Source: RGIG8748 sp045578205 (GTDB lineage: Bacteria > Bacillota > Clostridia > UMGS1810). Taken from it: a DNA stretch of 7,610 bases. The stretch covers positions 1 to 7,610 of the forward strand of contig JAZNJU010000046.1 in the NCBI GenBank assembly GCA_045578205.1, written 5' to 3'. Below, piece after piece: positions 1-6,323 of the stretch; position 1 is the stretch's first letter, and every line of letters starts with the position of its first letter. Below the pieces are notes generated by a model. The model did not search any database, was not told the DNA's origin, and worked only from the letters and a program-made list of their open reading frames with translations. The position numbers were made by a program, and so were the translations under genes.

Positions 1-1059
1 GGTGAGGTCAAGAAGTTTATTGTCATATCCAACAAAAATCGCAGAAAGAGGCTTTGAAAGATTAAGACCGATTATAACCATAGACAGAGAGCAGACGAAG
101 ATAATGCGTATGCTCTTTTTGAATATTCCTTTAAGTTCGGCGTGATTTTGTGCTCCGTCGTTGTAACCGACAATGGGTGCAATTCCGATTGAGTAACCAA
201 TGAATATTGCAGCGAAAATGAAACTTACATACATCATAACACCGTAGGCGGCAACACCGTTTTCGCCTGCGTATTTCAAAAGTTGGATGTTGTAGAGCAT
301 GCCAACTATGGACATAGATACATTGCTCATAAATTCTGAAGAACCGTTTATGCAGGCTTTCGCTATGACCTTGCTGTCAAAGTGAGTTTTTCCAAGGGAA
401 AGAATGGAAGAATTCTTTCTGAAAAAATAGAAAAGCGGTATAGTACCACCCACAATCTGGCTTATTCCCGTTGCCAGTGCGGCACCGCGTATTCCAAGGG
501 GAAATACTCCCACAAGCAGAAAATCAAGTATCATATTGGTAACGCCTGCTATTATGGTAACCCAGAAACCCAGTTGCGGCTTTTCTGCAGTTATAAAGAA
601 ACTCTGGAACATTAACTGCAACACAAAAAACGGCAGAGCAACAAGAATTATTCTGCTGTACACAATGCAGTTTTCCAGAACTTCACCTTTGGCTCCCAAA
701 AGTTGCGATATGGGACGGATAAAAATGAATCCAAGCAGGGCAAAAATGACGCCAAGAGTAAATGCAACATACACAAAAAGAGAAAAATAACCGTTTGCCT
801 TTCGGTTATCTCCAAGTCCGAAAGTTTTTGCCACTATTGCGTTTCCGCCTGTTCCGAAGACAAATCCGACAGTTCCCAGAATCATGAGGAAAGGCATTAT
901 GAGATTGATTGCGGCAAAAGGAGTTTTCCCGACATAATTGGACACGAAAAAACCGTCCACCACTCCGTATATGGATGTGAATATCATCATTGCAACAGAG
1001 GGGAGGATAAATTTTAACAGTTTTCTGTATGTAAAATGGTCTGACAGTTGGATTTTCAT
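1..1059 (-). CDS. MATE family efflux transporter (MepA-like), C-terminus cut by window edge
   Basis: The minus strand is open from an ATG at 1059 to the window edge, giving the first 353 residues of a protein whose family is usually about 440-460 long; the rest lies left of base 1. MATE proteins are twelve-helix membrane antiporters that expel drugs or organic cations in exchange for Na+ or H+. Seen here: a short basic/polar N-terminus, then helix 1 with 'SIYGVVDGFFVSNYVG' (about residues 29-44), then 'NLIMPFLMILGTVGF' and 'GTGGNAIVAKTFG', the conserved N-terminal pattern of the MepA/DinF-type MATE branch, followed by alternating hydrophobic segments. A GGAGA site at 1067-1071 sits 7 bases before the ATG. 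The ATG overlaps the nitroreductase stop as ATGA (1056-1059), so it is the third gene of the pnuC operon and probably translationally coupled. Family is secure; substrate cannot be inferred. Confidence 0.93.
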   Translation of the reverse strand, partial: MKIQLSDHFTYRKLLKFILPSVAMMIFTSIYGVVDGFFVSNYVGKTPFAAINLIMPFLMILGTVGFVFGTGGNAIVAKTFGLGDNRKANGYFSLFVYVAFTLGVIFALLGFIFIRPISQLLGAKGEVLENCIVYSRIILVALPFFVLQLMFQSFFITAEKPQLGFWVTIIAGVTNMILDFLLVGVFPLGIRGAALATGISQIVGGTIPLFYFFRKNSSILSLGKTHFDSKVIAKACINGSSEFMSNVSMSIVGMLYNIQLLKYAGENGVAAYGVMMYVSFIFAAIFIGYSIGIAPIVGYNDGAQNHAELKGIFKKSIRIIFVCSLSMVIIGLNLSKPLSAIFVGYDNKLLDLT

Positions 1060-1598
1060 TTGGTATTCTCCGCGGTATTATCAAAACTGTCGTAATACAC
1101 AACCTCTTCCATGGGTCTGAATTCATTGTGGAAATTGTGTATGGGGCAGTCTTTTGCAGGATAACCCATAACAAGAAGCGCAAGTGGTTCTACATTTTTC
1201 GGAATGTTGTACTCTCTTTTCATCGCTTCGGGGTCAAAGTGCATAACCCAACATGACCCAACTCCAAGGGAAAATGCCTGAAGCATGAGATGAGTTGTAA
1301 CAATTGCCGCGTCAACGGGAGCGGAAAGAGCACCGTTGTACGGACTTTTCCAGGTTTCGTCCTTGCAGTAGCACACAAGGAGCGCACTGGGTGCATCAAA
1401 GTGGCATTTTGTACATTTTTTGAGTTTACGGATTGATTCATCAGTATTTAAAACAAGTATTCTCTGCGGCTGGAAGTTACAGCCTGTGGGGGCGCAGTGC
1501 CCTGCCTGTAAAATCTTGTCAATAACATCCTGGGGCAGATGTCTGTTTTCGAATTTTCTTGCCGAAAAACGGCTTTTTGCAAGATTTAAAAAATCCAT
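1056..1598 (-). CDS. Nitroreductase family protein (FMN-dependent oxidoreductase)
   Basis: A 180-residue protein of the small nitroreductase family: cytoplasmic FMN enzymes, usually homodimers, that use NAD(P)H to reduce nitro compounds, quinones, flavins or unknown substrates. Near the N-terminus 'RFSARKF' (residues 10-16) is the usual FMN-phosphate site, followed by 'APTGCNFQPQRI' (36-47), the common AP(S/T)..N.QP motif. 'GVGSCWV' (112-118) and 'LLVMGYP' (141-147) are the typical C-terminal core. It has eight cysteines, including a CTKC pair at 62-65, more than usual; whether these bind metal or a cluster is unknown. Two in-frame ATGs exist. The one at 1607 lies 1 base from the AAAGGA site; the one at 1598 lies 10 bases from it and gives the family-typical start MDFLNLAKSRFS, so I chose 1598. 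It starts 1 base after the pnuC stop and its stop overlaps the MATE start. Physiological substrate unknown. Confidence 0.93.
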   Translation of the reverse strand: MDFLNLAKSRFSARKFENRHLPQDVIDKILQAGHCAPTGCNFQPQRILVLNTDESIRKLKKCTKCHFDAPSALLVCYCKDETWKSPYNGALSAPVDAAIVTTHLMLQAFSLGVGSCWVMHFDPEAMKREYNIPKNVEPLALLVMGYPAKDCPIHNFHNEFRPMEEVVYYDSFDNTAENTK

Positions 1599-1599
1599 T

Positions 1600-2283
1600 T
1601 CACGCATTTCCTTTCTGCTTTTTCTCCATTCTTAGCCAATTTATGAAACCGTAGATATCATTTGCCAGAAACATTACAAAACATATTATAACAGATAAGT
1701 AAGACGTATTCAAAGAACTTGCTATTGACCACAGTACAATAAGAACAACATCGTTTAAGGCATATGCCAGTGCGTAATACGGACTTCTGCGGAATGTCAG
1801 GTACATTGCGGCAAAACTTGTTGTTATGGATACTGTACTTATTACAAGATTTGCCGTTCCCAGATATCTCAGTATAAAATAAAAAACATAGGTAACAATG
1901 ACAGACAAAGCAAGCATAAACAACGTTTCGGGGAGTTTTATGCGGTTTATTTTAACTTCCGCCTTGTTGCCCTTGTAGGGGTGGGTAATCCAGGATATGA
2001 ACGAAATAAGAGCCATCGGTCCCGACATTCCCAGATATGTTATCATTTCACCGTAGTATGCGGAAGTGTAGGATATGTATGCGTATATAAGACTGAAAAA
2101 CACCATCAGAAGTTGCCCAAGAGGATTACCCTTGGCACACAGTATAAGTGCCGAAGCACCGATGAGAGATGCCGTGAGGGCAAGATAGTTCACTCTGTCA
2201 AAGAGAAAAAATGAAGCAATAATAAAAGCCAAAGACGAAACCCAGAGTGTGATTTCGCTTTTGGTAAAGTATGCAGATTTCAT
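1600..2283 (-). CDS. pnuC: PnuC family nicotinamide riboside transporter
   Basis: A 227-residue, very hydrophobic protein with about seven or eight membrane helices and the expected PnuC length. PnuC proteins carry nicotinamide riboside across the membrane by facilitated diffusion, with trapping by phosphorylation inside, to feed NAD synthesis. Family marks seen: 'KGNPLGQ' (51-57), 'YAYISYTSAYYGEMITY' (67-83), 'SWITHP' (97-102), 'ALNDVVLIVLW' (175-185), and the C-terminal 'DIYGFINWLRMEKKQ' (209-223), close to the usual Y.NW.RM.K.Q ending. The ATG at 2283 has AAGGA 10 bases upstream and a promoter just beyond. The frame stays open further upstream, but that stretch contains the promoter, reads as non-hydrophobic and invades the divergent gene. 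First gene of a three-gene minus-strand operon. No NAD-type riboswitch is possible in the ~27-base leader. Vitamin specificity (riboside or another B-vitamin precursor) is inferred from family only. Confidence 0.9.
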   Translation of the reverse strand: MKSAYFTKSEITLWVSSLAFIIASFFLFDRVNYLALTASLIGASALILCAKGNPLGQLLMVFFSLIYAYISYTSAYYGEMITYLGMSGPMALISFISWITHPYKGNKAEVKINRIKLPETLFMLALSVIVTYVFYFILRYLGTANLVISTVSITTSFAAMYLTFRRSPYYALAYALNDVVLIVLWSIASSLNTSYLSVIICFVMFLANDIYGFINWLRMEKKQKGNA

Positions 2284-2317
2284 ATATAAAAATTCCTTTT
2301 TAATATTCAATAGAGCG

Positions 2318-2346
2318 ATTTTATCACAAACATGGTCAAAAAGCAA
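2318..2346 (-). promoter_or_regulatory. Sigma-A type promoter for the pnuC operon
   Basis: On the minus strand, -35 TTGCTT (2341-2346), a 17-base spacer, then -10 TAAAAT (2318-2323) preceded by TGA (2324-2326), which makes an extended -10. Predicted RNA start is near 2311, leaving a leader of about 27 bases before the pnuC ATG at 2283. The fit is good but not perfect; the extended -10 compensates for the weak -35. Confidence 0.65.
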
Positions 2347-2364
2347 GGGCGCCGTATATAATTC

Positions 2365-2394
2365 TTGACAAAAATGCAGACGTGAATGTATAAT
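2365..2394 (+). promoter_or_regulatory. Consensus sigma-A promoter for the zinc-ribbon gene
   Basis: A perfect -35 TTGACA (2365-2370) and a perfect -10 TATAAT (2389-2394) are separated by 18 bases. Predicted RNA start is near 2401, giving a leader of about 22 bases. Its -35 is only 18 bases from the -35 of the divergent pnuC promoter, so a single bound regulator or RNA polymerase could affect both; no clear operator palindrome is visible. Confidence 0.85.
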
Positions 2395-2408
2395 TAACGT
2401 ATAAATAT

Positions 2409-2416
2409 AAGGAGGG
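2409..2416 (+). promoter_or_regulatory. Strong ribosome binding site of the zinc-ribbon gene
   Basis: AAGGAGGG lies 6 bases before the ATG at 2423, an almost full match to the 16S rRNA 3' end. Together with the consensus promoter it predicts high expression, and it fixes the start codon. Confidence 0.9.
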
Positions 2417-2422
2417 ATACAT

Positions 2423-4348
2423 ATGTTTTGTCCGAATTGTGGTTCACAAGTGCCCGAGGATGCGGCTTTTTGCCCCCAGTGCGGTGCACGTCCCGAAAAA
2501 GAAAACGACAACGATACAAATAACGCTGTGGCATCGGATACTGCCGCAGAAATTACTGCAGAAGCATCATCGGCAGGTGACGCACCTGTTCAGGATGGCG
2601 GAACTTCCACGTTCTCCCTGGAAAAGCCCGGTGTAGCAAGAAAGAAAAAGAGAATAAAAAAGCCCGTGGCTATCGGTGCCTCATCCGTAGGTACCGTTAT
2701 ACTGGCAGGTATTATAGCCTTTGTTATTTCACCTGTATTCAGAAACAGTGTGTGCAAGGCCTTTTTGTCCCCTGATCAGTACTTCCGCTATGTAATAAAA
2801 ACTGCGGCATCTTCAGGTGCAAAAGACATTTCCGACACAGTGGATGTTATCAATAAGAACGGTAACAAATTAGGTTCTCTTGCGGCAAGTGGAACGGTAA
2901 GTATGGAACTGGGTGACAAACTCTATGAAGTGGTAGAGGAAACTGCGGGTCCCGAGGCAGGGCTTGTTTTAAGGTACATTGAAAATGTTTCCTACACCTG
3001 TGATGTTGCAGGTAGCGAAAAGGGCCTTTCGGGAGACTACGCCATAAACTTAAACGGCAAGGAAATTACAAATCTCGAATTTGCAATGGATGCGGAAAAC
3101 AGTCGTCTGTTTTACTCAATTCCCGATTTGAATCCTCAGGCACTTTGCCTTGATTTCGGTCAGGGAAGCAATGCCCAAATGGATAAGTTGGTGGGTACTA
3201 TTGAAGAATTTCTTAAAATAATGCCCGATGAAAAGGCTCTGGAAAAAATAACTACCAGATATGCAACGGCTGCTGTAAAGGCTATAGGCGGTATTGAAGA
3301 AACAACGGAAACACTCGAAATAGACGACGTTTCACAGAAAGTTACAACTCTTACCTTGGAGATAGACGAAGAACTGGTGGCAAAAGTTCTTGTTGCTGTT
3401 TTGGAAGAAGTTCCCGGCGACAAGGAAATGAAAAAAATAGTTAAAGACTGTGCTTCTCTGGAAATATTCAAAGACCAGGATATGGATGCTGACGAAATAT
3501 ATGAAGACTTTTTGGATGCAGTCGAAGATTTAAAAGACGATATAGACCCCGATGAAATGGGCAATATAGACATTGAACTCAGCCTGTACATAAACAACCG
3601 CGGAGAAATCATAGGTTTCTTGGCAGATGTTGGTCCTGCAGATGTTACACTTGTTTCCCTGGAAAAGGGTGACAACTATGCTTCCGAATTCAGTATTAAA
3701 TCCGGTTCCCAGGGCTTCAAAATTGAGGGAAGCGGAACAGTTTCCGGAAACAAAATGTCCGGTGAATATACTATCGGAGCAGGCAAAATGAAAATTCTCG
3801 GCATAGACTATGAAAATGTGGATGCCGACAAACTTAAAGCAGGAAACTTTGTAGGAAATGCTACAATTTCTGTCCGTGACGGAATATCCGGTTTGCTCTC
3901 TATGGCAGGACAGTCCGAAGCGGCAAGCATAATTTCTTCTGCCAAGATAAAAATCGAAAGCAAGGATACCAGCGCAAGCGTAGGCTTCTATCTTGGAGAT
4001 GATATGCTCTACAAGGTAAATGCCCAAATCAAAGAAAACAAGAACGGCAAGGTAAAGATACCTGCAAACTATGTTGTGGTGAATGGTCCCGAAGACCTTG
4101 AGGCTTGGGTAGCAAACTTTGATGAAACATATTTTGACAAAATCCTTGACAGATTGAAAGATGCGGGAATTCCCAAGGTTATTGTGAATGAATTGGAAGA
4201 CAGCATAGCGGGAACAACTGATGATGAGGTAACTGAAGGCTCCGAGGAACTCGTTGGCATGGAAATGGACGAAATTAATAAATTAATTACCCAAAACCCC
4301 AAACTTTCGGAACAACTTGAAAGATTTCCGGGACTTAAAGTAAATTAA
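2423..4348 (+). CDS. Membrane-anchored zinc-ribbon protein with large extracytoplasmic domain, function unknown
   Basis: A 641-residue protein whose outer domain I do not recognise. Layout: a zinc ribbon (1-23) with C3xxC6 and C17xxC20, likely binding one zinc; a low-complexity linker rich in Ala, Asp, Glu and Ser (24-66); a basic stretch RKKKRIKK (73-80); one hydrophobic helix (about 82-104); then about 535 mostly acidic, hydrophilic residues. By the positive-inside rule the zinc ribbon is cytoplasmic and the large domain is outside. The outer part opens with 'SPDQYFRYV' (116-124) and alternates beta-like stretches with charged helices (for example 250-290, 314-345, 354-378). Two stretches look alike: 'GLSGDYAINLNGK' (201-213) and 'KMSGEYTIGAGKM' (444-456), which may mark a repeated beta domain. 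No catalytic motif or cell-wall anchor is seen. It has its own strong promoter and is followed by a terminator and the ABC export genes; a gene with the same MFCPNC start follows those genes. A surface sensor, chaperone or accessory of the exporter is possible, inferred from context only. Confidence 0.92.
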   Translation: MFCPNCGSQVPEDAAFCPQCGARPEKENDNDTNNAVASDTAAEITAEASSAGDAPVQDGGTSTFSLEKPGVARKKKRIKKPVAIGASSVGTVILAGIIAFVISPVFRNSVCKAFLSPDQYFRYVIKTAASSGAKDISDTVDVINKNGNKLGSLAASGTVSMELGDKLYEVVEETAGPEAGLVLRYIENVSYTCDVAGSEKGLSGDYAINLNGKEITNLEFAMDAENSRLFYSIPDLNPQALCLDFGQGSNAQMDKLVGTIEEFLKIMPDEKALEKITTRYATAAVKAIGGIEETTETLEIDDVSQKVTTLTLEIDEELVAKVLVAVLEEVPGDKEMKKIVKDCASLEIFKDQDMDADEIYEDFLDAVEDLKDDIDPDEMGNIDIELSLYINNRGEIIGFLADVGPADVTLVSLEKGDNYASEFSIKSGSQGFKIEGSGTVSGNKMSGEYTIGAGKMKILGIDYENVDADKLKAGNFVGNATISVRDGISGLLSMAGQSEAASIISSAKIKIESKDTSASVGFYLGDDMLYKVNAQIKENKNGKVKIPANYVVVNGPEDLEAWVANFDETYFDKILDRLKDAGIPKVIVNELEDSIAGTTDDEVTEGSEELVGMEMDEINKLITQNPKLSEQLERFPGLKVN

Positions 4349-4361
4349 GCAAAAAAAGAAT

Positions 4362-4401
4362 AAAAGGGTGTAACTCTGCTTTGCAGAGTACACCCTTTTT
4401 T
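4362..4401 (+). terminator. Intrinsic terminator, possibly an attenuator before the ABC operon
   Basis: A long hairpin: AAAAGGGTGT plus ACTCTGC (left arm 4362-4379, one unpaired A at 4372 or 4373) pairs with GCAGAGT plus ACACCCTTTT, around a 3-base TTT loop (4380-4382). The T-run is 4396-4401. The stem starts 13 bases after the stop codon of the zinc-ribbon gene. The next ribosome binding site begins at 4404, only 2 bases after the T-run, so the hairpin also forms part of the leader of the ATPase gene in read-through RNA. The A-rich bases before the stem make it potentially active on the other strand too, but no gene reads in from that side nearby. Confidence 0.9.
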
Positions 4402-4403
4402 AG

Positions 4404-4409
4404 AAGGAG
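4404..4409 (+). promoter_or_regulatory. Ribosome binding site that sets the ATPase start
   Basis: AAGGAG is 7 bases before the ATG at 4417. It rules out the in-frame TTG at 4381, which lies inside the terminator hairpin and has no binding site. Confidence 0.88.
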
Positions 4410-4416
4410 CAACACA

Positions 4417-5079
4417 ATGAAGATTGATAACATTAAAAAGAAATATGGAAAAAAAGAAGTTCTGAACGGAGTTTCCCTGCAGGCCGAAAAAGGACAGATA
4501 ATAGGGCTTCTTGGCGGAAACGGAAGCGGAAAATCCACACTTTTGTCCATACTTGCAGGAATACTCTCCTGTGACGGCGGAAATTTCTTTTTTGACGGCA
4601 CATCACTTATTCAAAACGAAAAAAAACGTTCTAAGACCGTGGGTTACGTTCCGCAGAATACACCTCTCATGGAAGAACTCACCGCCTACGATAATCTTCG
4701 CCTTTGGTACGAAAAGGAAGATATGAAAAAATCTCTTTCTTCAGGTGTGCTCGGAATGCTTGGAATAAATGAGTTTCTTAAAGTTCCCGTGTGCAAAATG
4801 TCGGGCGGTATGAAGAAGAGGCTCGCCATAGGTTGCTCTGTGGCTCATAACCCAAAGATTTTGCTCTTGGATGAACCTTCGGCAGCACTTGACCTTATAT
4901 GCAAAGAGAGAATTGCAAACTACCTGAAAGATTTCAAAAAAGACGGCGGAATTGTTGTTATCGCAACTCACGATACTCAGGAACTTCCTCTTTGCGACAA
5001 AATATACATTCTTAAAAACGGGGTTGCAACCGAGTACGATTACGATGGCAATGTCCACAGATTGGTAGGTATGCTATGA
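4417..5079 (+). CDS. ABC transporter ATP-binding protein
   Basis: A 220-residue nucleotide-binding subunit that powers export by ATP hydrolysis on the cytoplasmic face, as one of two copies per transporter. All motifs are present: Walker A 'GGNGSGKST' (33-41), Q-loop Q80, signature 'MSGGMKKR' (128-135, with Met in place of the usual Leu), Walker B 'ILLLDEP' (148-154, catalytic E153), D-loop 'SAALD' (155-159) and switch H185. The SGGMKKR form and the short length are typical of ATPases that work with ABC-2 type (drug, bacteriocin, lantibiotic or polysaccharide export) permeases. The last codons overlap the first permease start by 4 bases (ATGA, 5076-5079), so the two are translationally coupled. 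It lies directly behind a terminator and has no obvious promoter of its own. Active enzyme very likely; substrate unknown. Confidence 0.95.
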   Translation: MKIDNIKKKYGKKEVLNGVSLQAEKGQIIGLLGGNGSGKSTLLSILAGILSCDGGNFFFDGTSLIQNEKKRSKTVGYVPQNTPLMEELTAYDNLRLWYEKEDMKKSLSSGVLGMLGINEFLKVPVCKMSGGMKKRLAIGCSVAHNPKILLLDEPSAALDLICKERIANYLKDFKKDGGIVVIATHDTQELPLCDKIYILKNGVATEYDYDGNVHRLVGML

Positions 5080-6323
5080 AAAAGGCAACATATTTGAAAC
5101 TGTCAATAAAGCGTTCTTCAAAGACATATCCTGCTATATTTGCGATAACTGTCATCACAATATTCGCAATTGCCCTCACCGCAGTTGTTATTATGGATGC
5201 AGGCAAGAACAGCAAGGAAAAAACCAAACTCACAATAGGTGTGGTGGGGGACACTTCCGAAACATACCTTGGTGTCGGCATAGCAGCACTTGAAAACTTC
5301 GATTCTTCCAAATACTCCATTGAATTCGAAGAAACTACAGAACGCAGAGCAAGACGCGACCTGAAAAGACGCGACATATCTGGTTATCTGAGAGTTCCCG
5401 ACAACTTCGTGGAAAATATACTCTACGGACGCAACAAGCCTGCGGAGTATGTCGTTTTGGATGACAGTACGGGATTTGAAACAGCGCTTATGAGCGAATT
5501 TGCAAGTCTGGCGTCCGACTGGGTGCTTATGTGTCAGAGTGCGGTTTACGGCATGCAGGGTATTTCGGAAGACTACGGCAATTCAGCCGCCCGCAAGAAC
5601 GTGGGCAAAAACACCCGTGCCATAAACACAATGAATATGGAGGATGTGCTGGGACGGAACAAAGCATACGATACAGAGGTCATAGGTATTGCAGACAGTC
5701 TCTCCCTGGAAGCATATTATCTGTGCGGCATAATAATTTTCTTCCTGCTTATCTGGGGGATTTCGTGTAATAAACTTCTTATAAAAAAAGATTATGCCCT
5801 GCCCAAAGTTTTGTACTCCAGAGGAATAAAAAGTTTCTGGCAGGTTTTTTCAGATTATGTAAGTTATCTTGTCATAACCTTGGGGACACTGGTGTTCCTG
5901 GCTGTTGTTTTCGGAATTACAATCCAAAGCATAAATACGGGAATACGTGAACTCCGCGGAACCAATGTACTAACCTGTGTGGGTTATGTTGTTAAACTTT
6001 TGCCCGTAATTGTTATGTTTACACTCATGCATATGATGATATGCGAGATGGCGGCGGGAATTGTAAACACCATTGTACTTCAACTTTTTGTTTCCCTTGC
6101 AACGGCATACATATCGGGATGTTTCTATCCGAATTACTTTTTCCCCGAAACCATGCAAAAAATTGCACAGGTGCTTCCGGGCGGTGCAGGTTTTGCCTAT
6201 GCGAGAAAATCCCTTGTCGGGGTGATTCCGCTCAAAGAACTTTGCATAAACCTGGCATACAGCGGTATGTTTGCACTTGTTACCGTATACCTAAGAAGAC
6301 TTCGCATAATGGGAGAACAATAA
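5076..6323 (+). CDS. ABC-2 type permease, first subunit, with extracytoplasmic domain
   Basis: A 415-residue membrane subunit. Predicted helices: about 18-40, 213-231, 262-284, 301-323, 326-347 and 389-406. Between helices 1 and 2 lies a ~170-residue extracytoplasmic domain that opens with 'KLTIGVVGDTSE' and contains 'ISGYLRVPDNFVENILYG' (101-118). This is the arrangement of the ABC2_membrane_3 / YhgE-like group: one helix, a domain of the form 'iavvdeD...', a 'gyl.iP.nF...l..G' segment, then five helices. 'FYPNYFFPE' and 'LPGGAGFAY' (350-375) form the usual loop before the last helix. The start ATG overlaps the ATPase stop (ATGA), and the stop overlaps the next start by 1 base. A very basic stretch, RRARRDLKRRD (90-100), in the outer domain is unusual and might contact an anionic surface or partner; that is inference. 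It most likely pairs with the next gene product to form a heterodimeric pore. Confidence 0.92.
   Translation: MKKATYLKLSIKRSSKTYPAIFAITVITIFAIALTAVVIMDAGKNSKEKTKLTIGVVGDTSETYLGVGIAALENFDSSKYSIEFEETTERRARRDLKRRDISGYLRVPDNFVENILYGRNKPAEYVVLDDSTGFETALMSEFASLASDWVLMCQSAVYGMQGISEDYGNSAARKNVGKNTRAINTMNMEDVLGRNKAYDTEVIGIADSLSLEAYYLCGIIIFFLLIWGISCNKLLIKKDYALPKVLYSRGIKSFWQVFSDYVSYLVITLGTLVFLAVVFGITIQSINTGIRELRGTNVLTCVGYVVKLLPVIVMFTLMHMMICEMAAGIVNTIVLQLFVSLATAYISGCFYPNYFFPETMQKIAQVLPGGAGFAYARKSLVGVIPLKELCINLAYSGMFALVTVYLRRLRIMGEQ

Noticed and set aside
382..1120. Several open frames on the plus strand over the left region
   Set aside because: They lie opposite the MATE gene, have no ribosome sites or recognisable composition, and the minus strand encodes a clear family protein throughout.
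2284..2317. Riboswitch in the pnuC leader
   Set aside because: The predicted leader is about 27 bases with no stable structure, too short for an NAD, TPP or similar riboswitch.
2284..2511. N-terminal extension of pnuC upstream of 2283 in the same frame
   Set aside because: It overlaps both promoters and the start of the divergent gene, lacks a ribosome binding site, and adds non-family sequence to a protein that already has the normal PnuC length.
3160..4027. Long minus-strand open frames over the zinc-ribbon gene
   Set aside because: Their composition (Ser-rich or scrambled) is that of a shadow of an acidic protein; no ribosome site or family features.
4254..4282. Possible internal promoter TTGGCA - 17 - AATAAA inside the end of the zinc-ribbon gene
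   Set aside because: The -10 matches only 4 of 6 and lies in AT-rich coding sequence; any RNA from it would still meet the terminator at 4362-4401. Kept only as a point to check by 5'-end mapping.
4381..4416. TTG at 4381 as an earlier start of the ATPase
   Set aside because: It falls inside the terminator hairpin and has no ribosome binding site; the ATG at 4417 has AAGGAG at the right distance and gives the normal family N-terminus.
6041..6322. N-terminal extension of the second permease
   Set aside because: It overlaps the last 280 bases of the first permease in another frame, is cysteine/histidine-rich without a membrane segment, and the ATG at 6323 has a good GGGAG site and a TAATG overlap.
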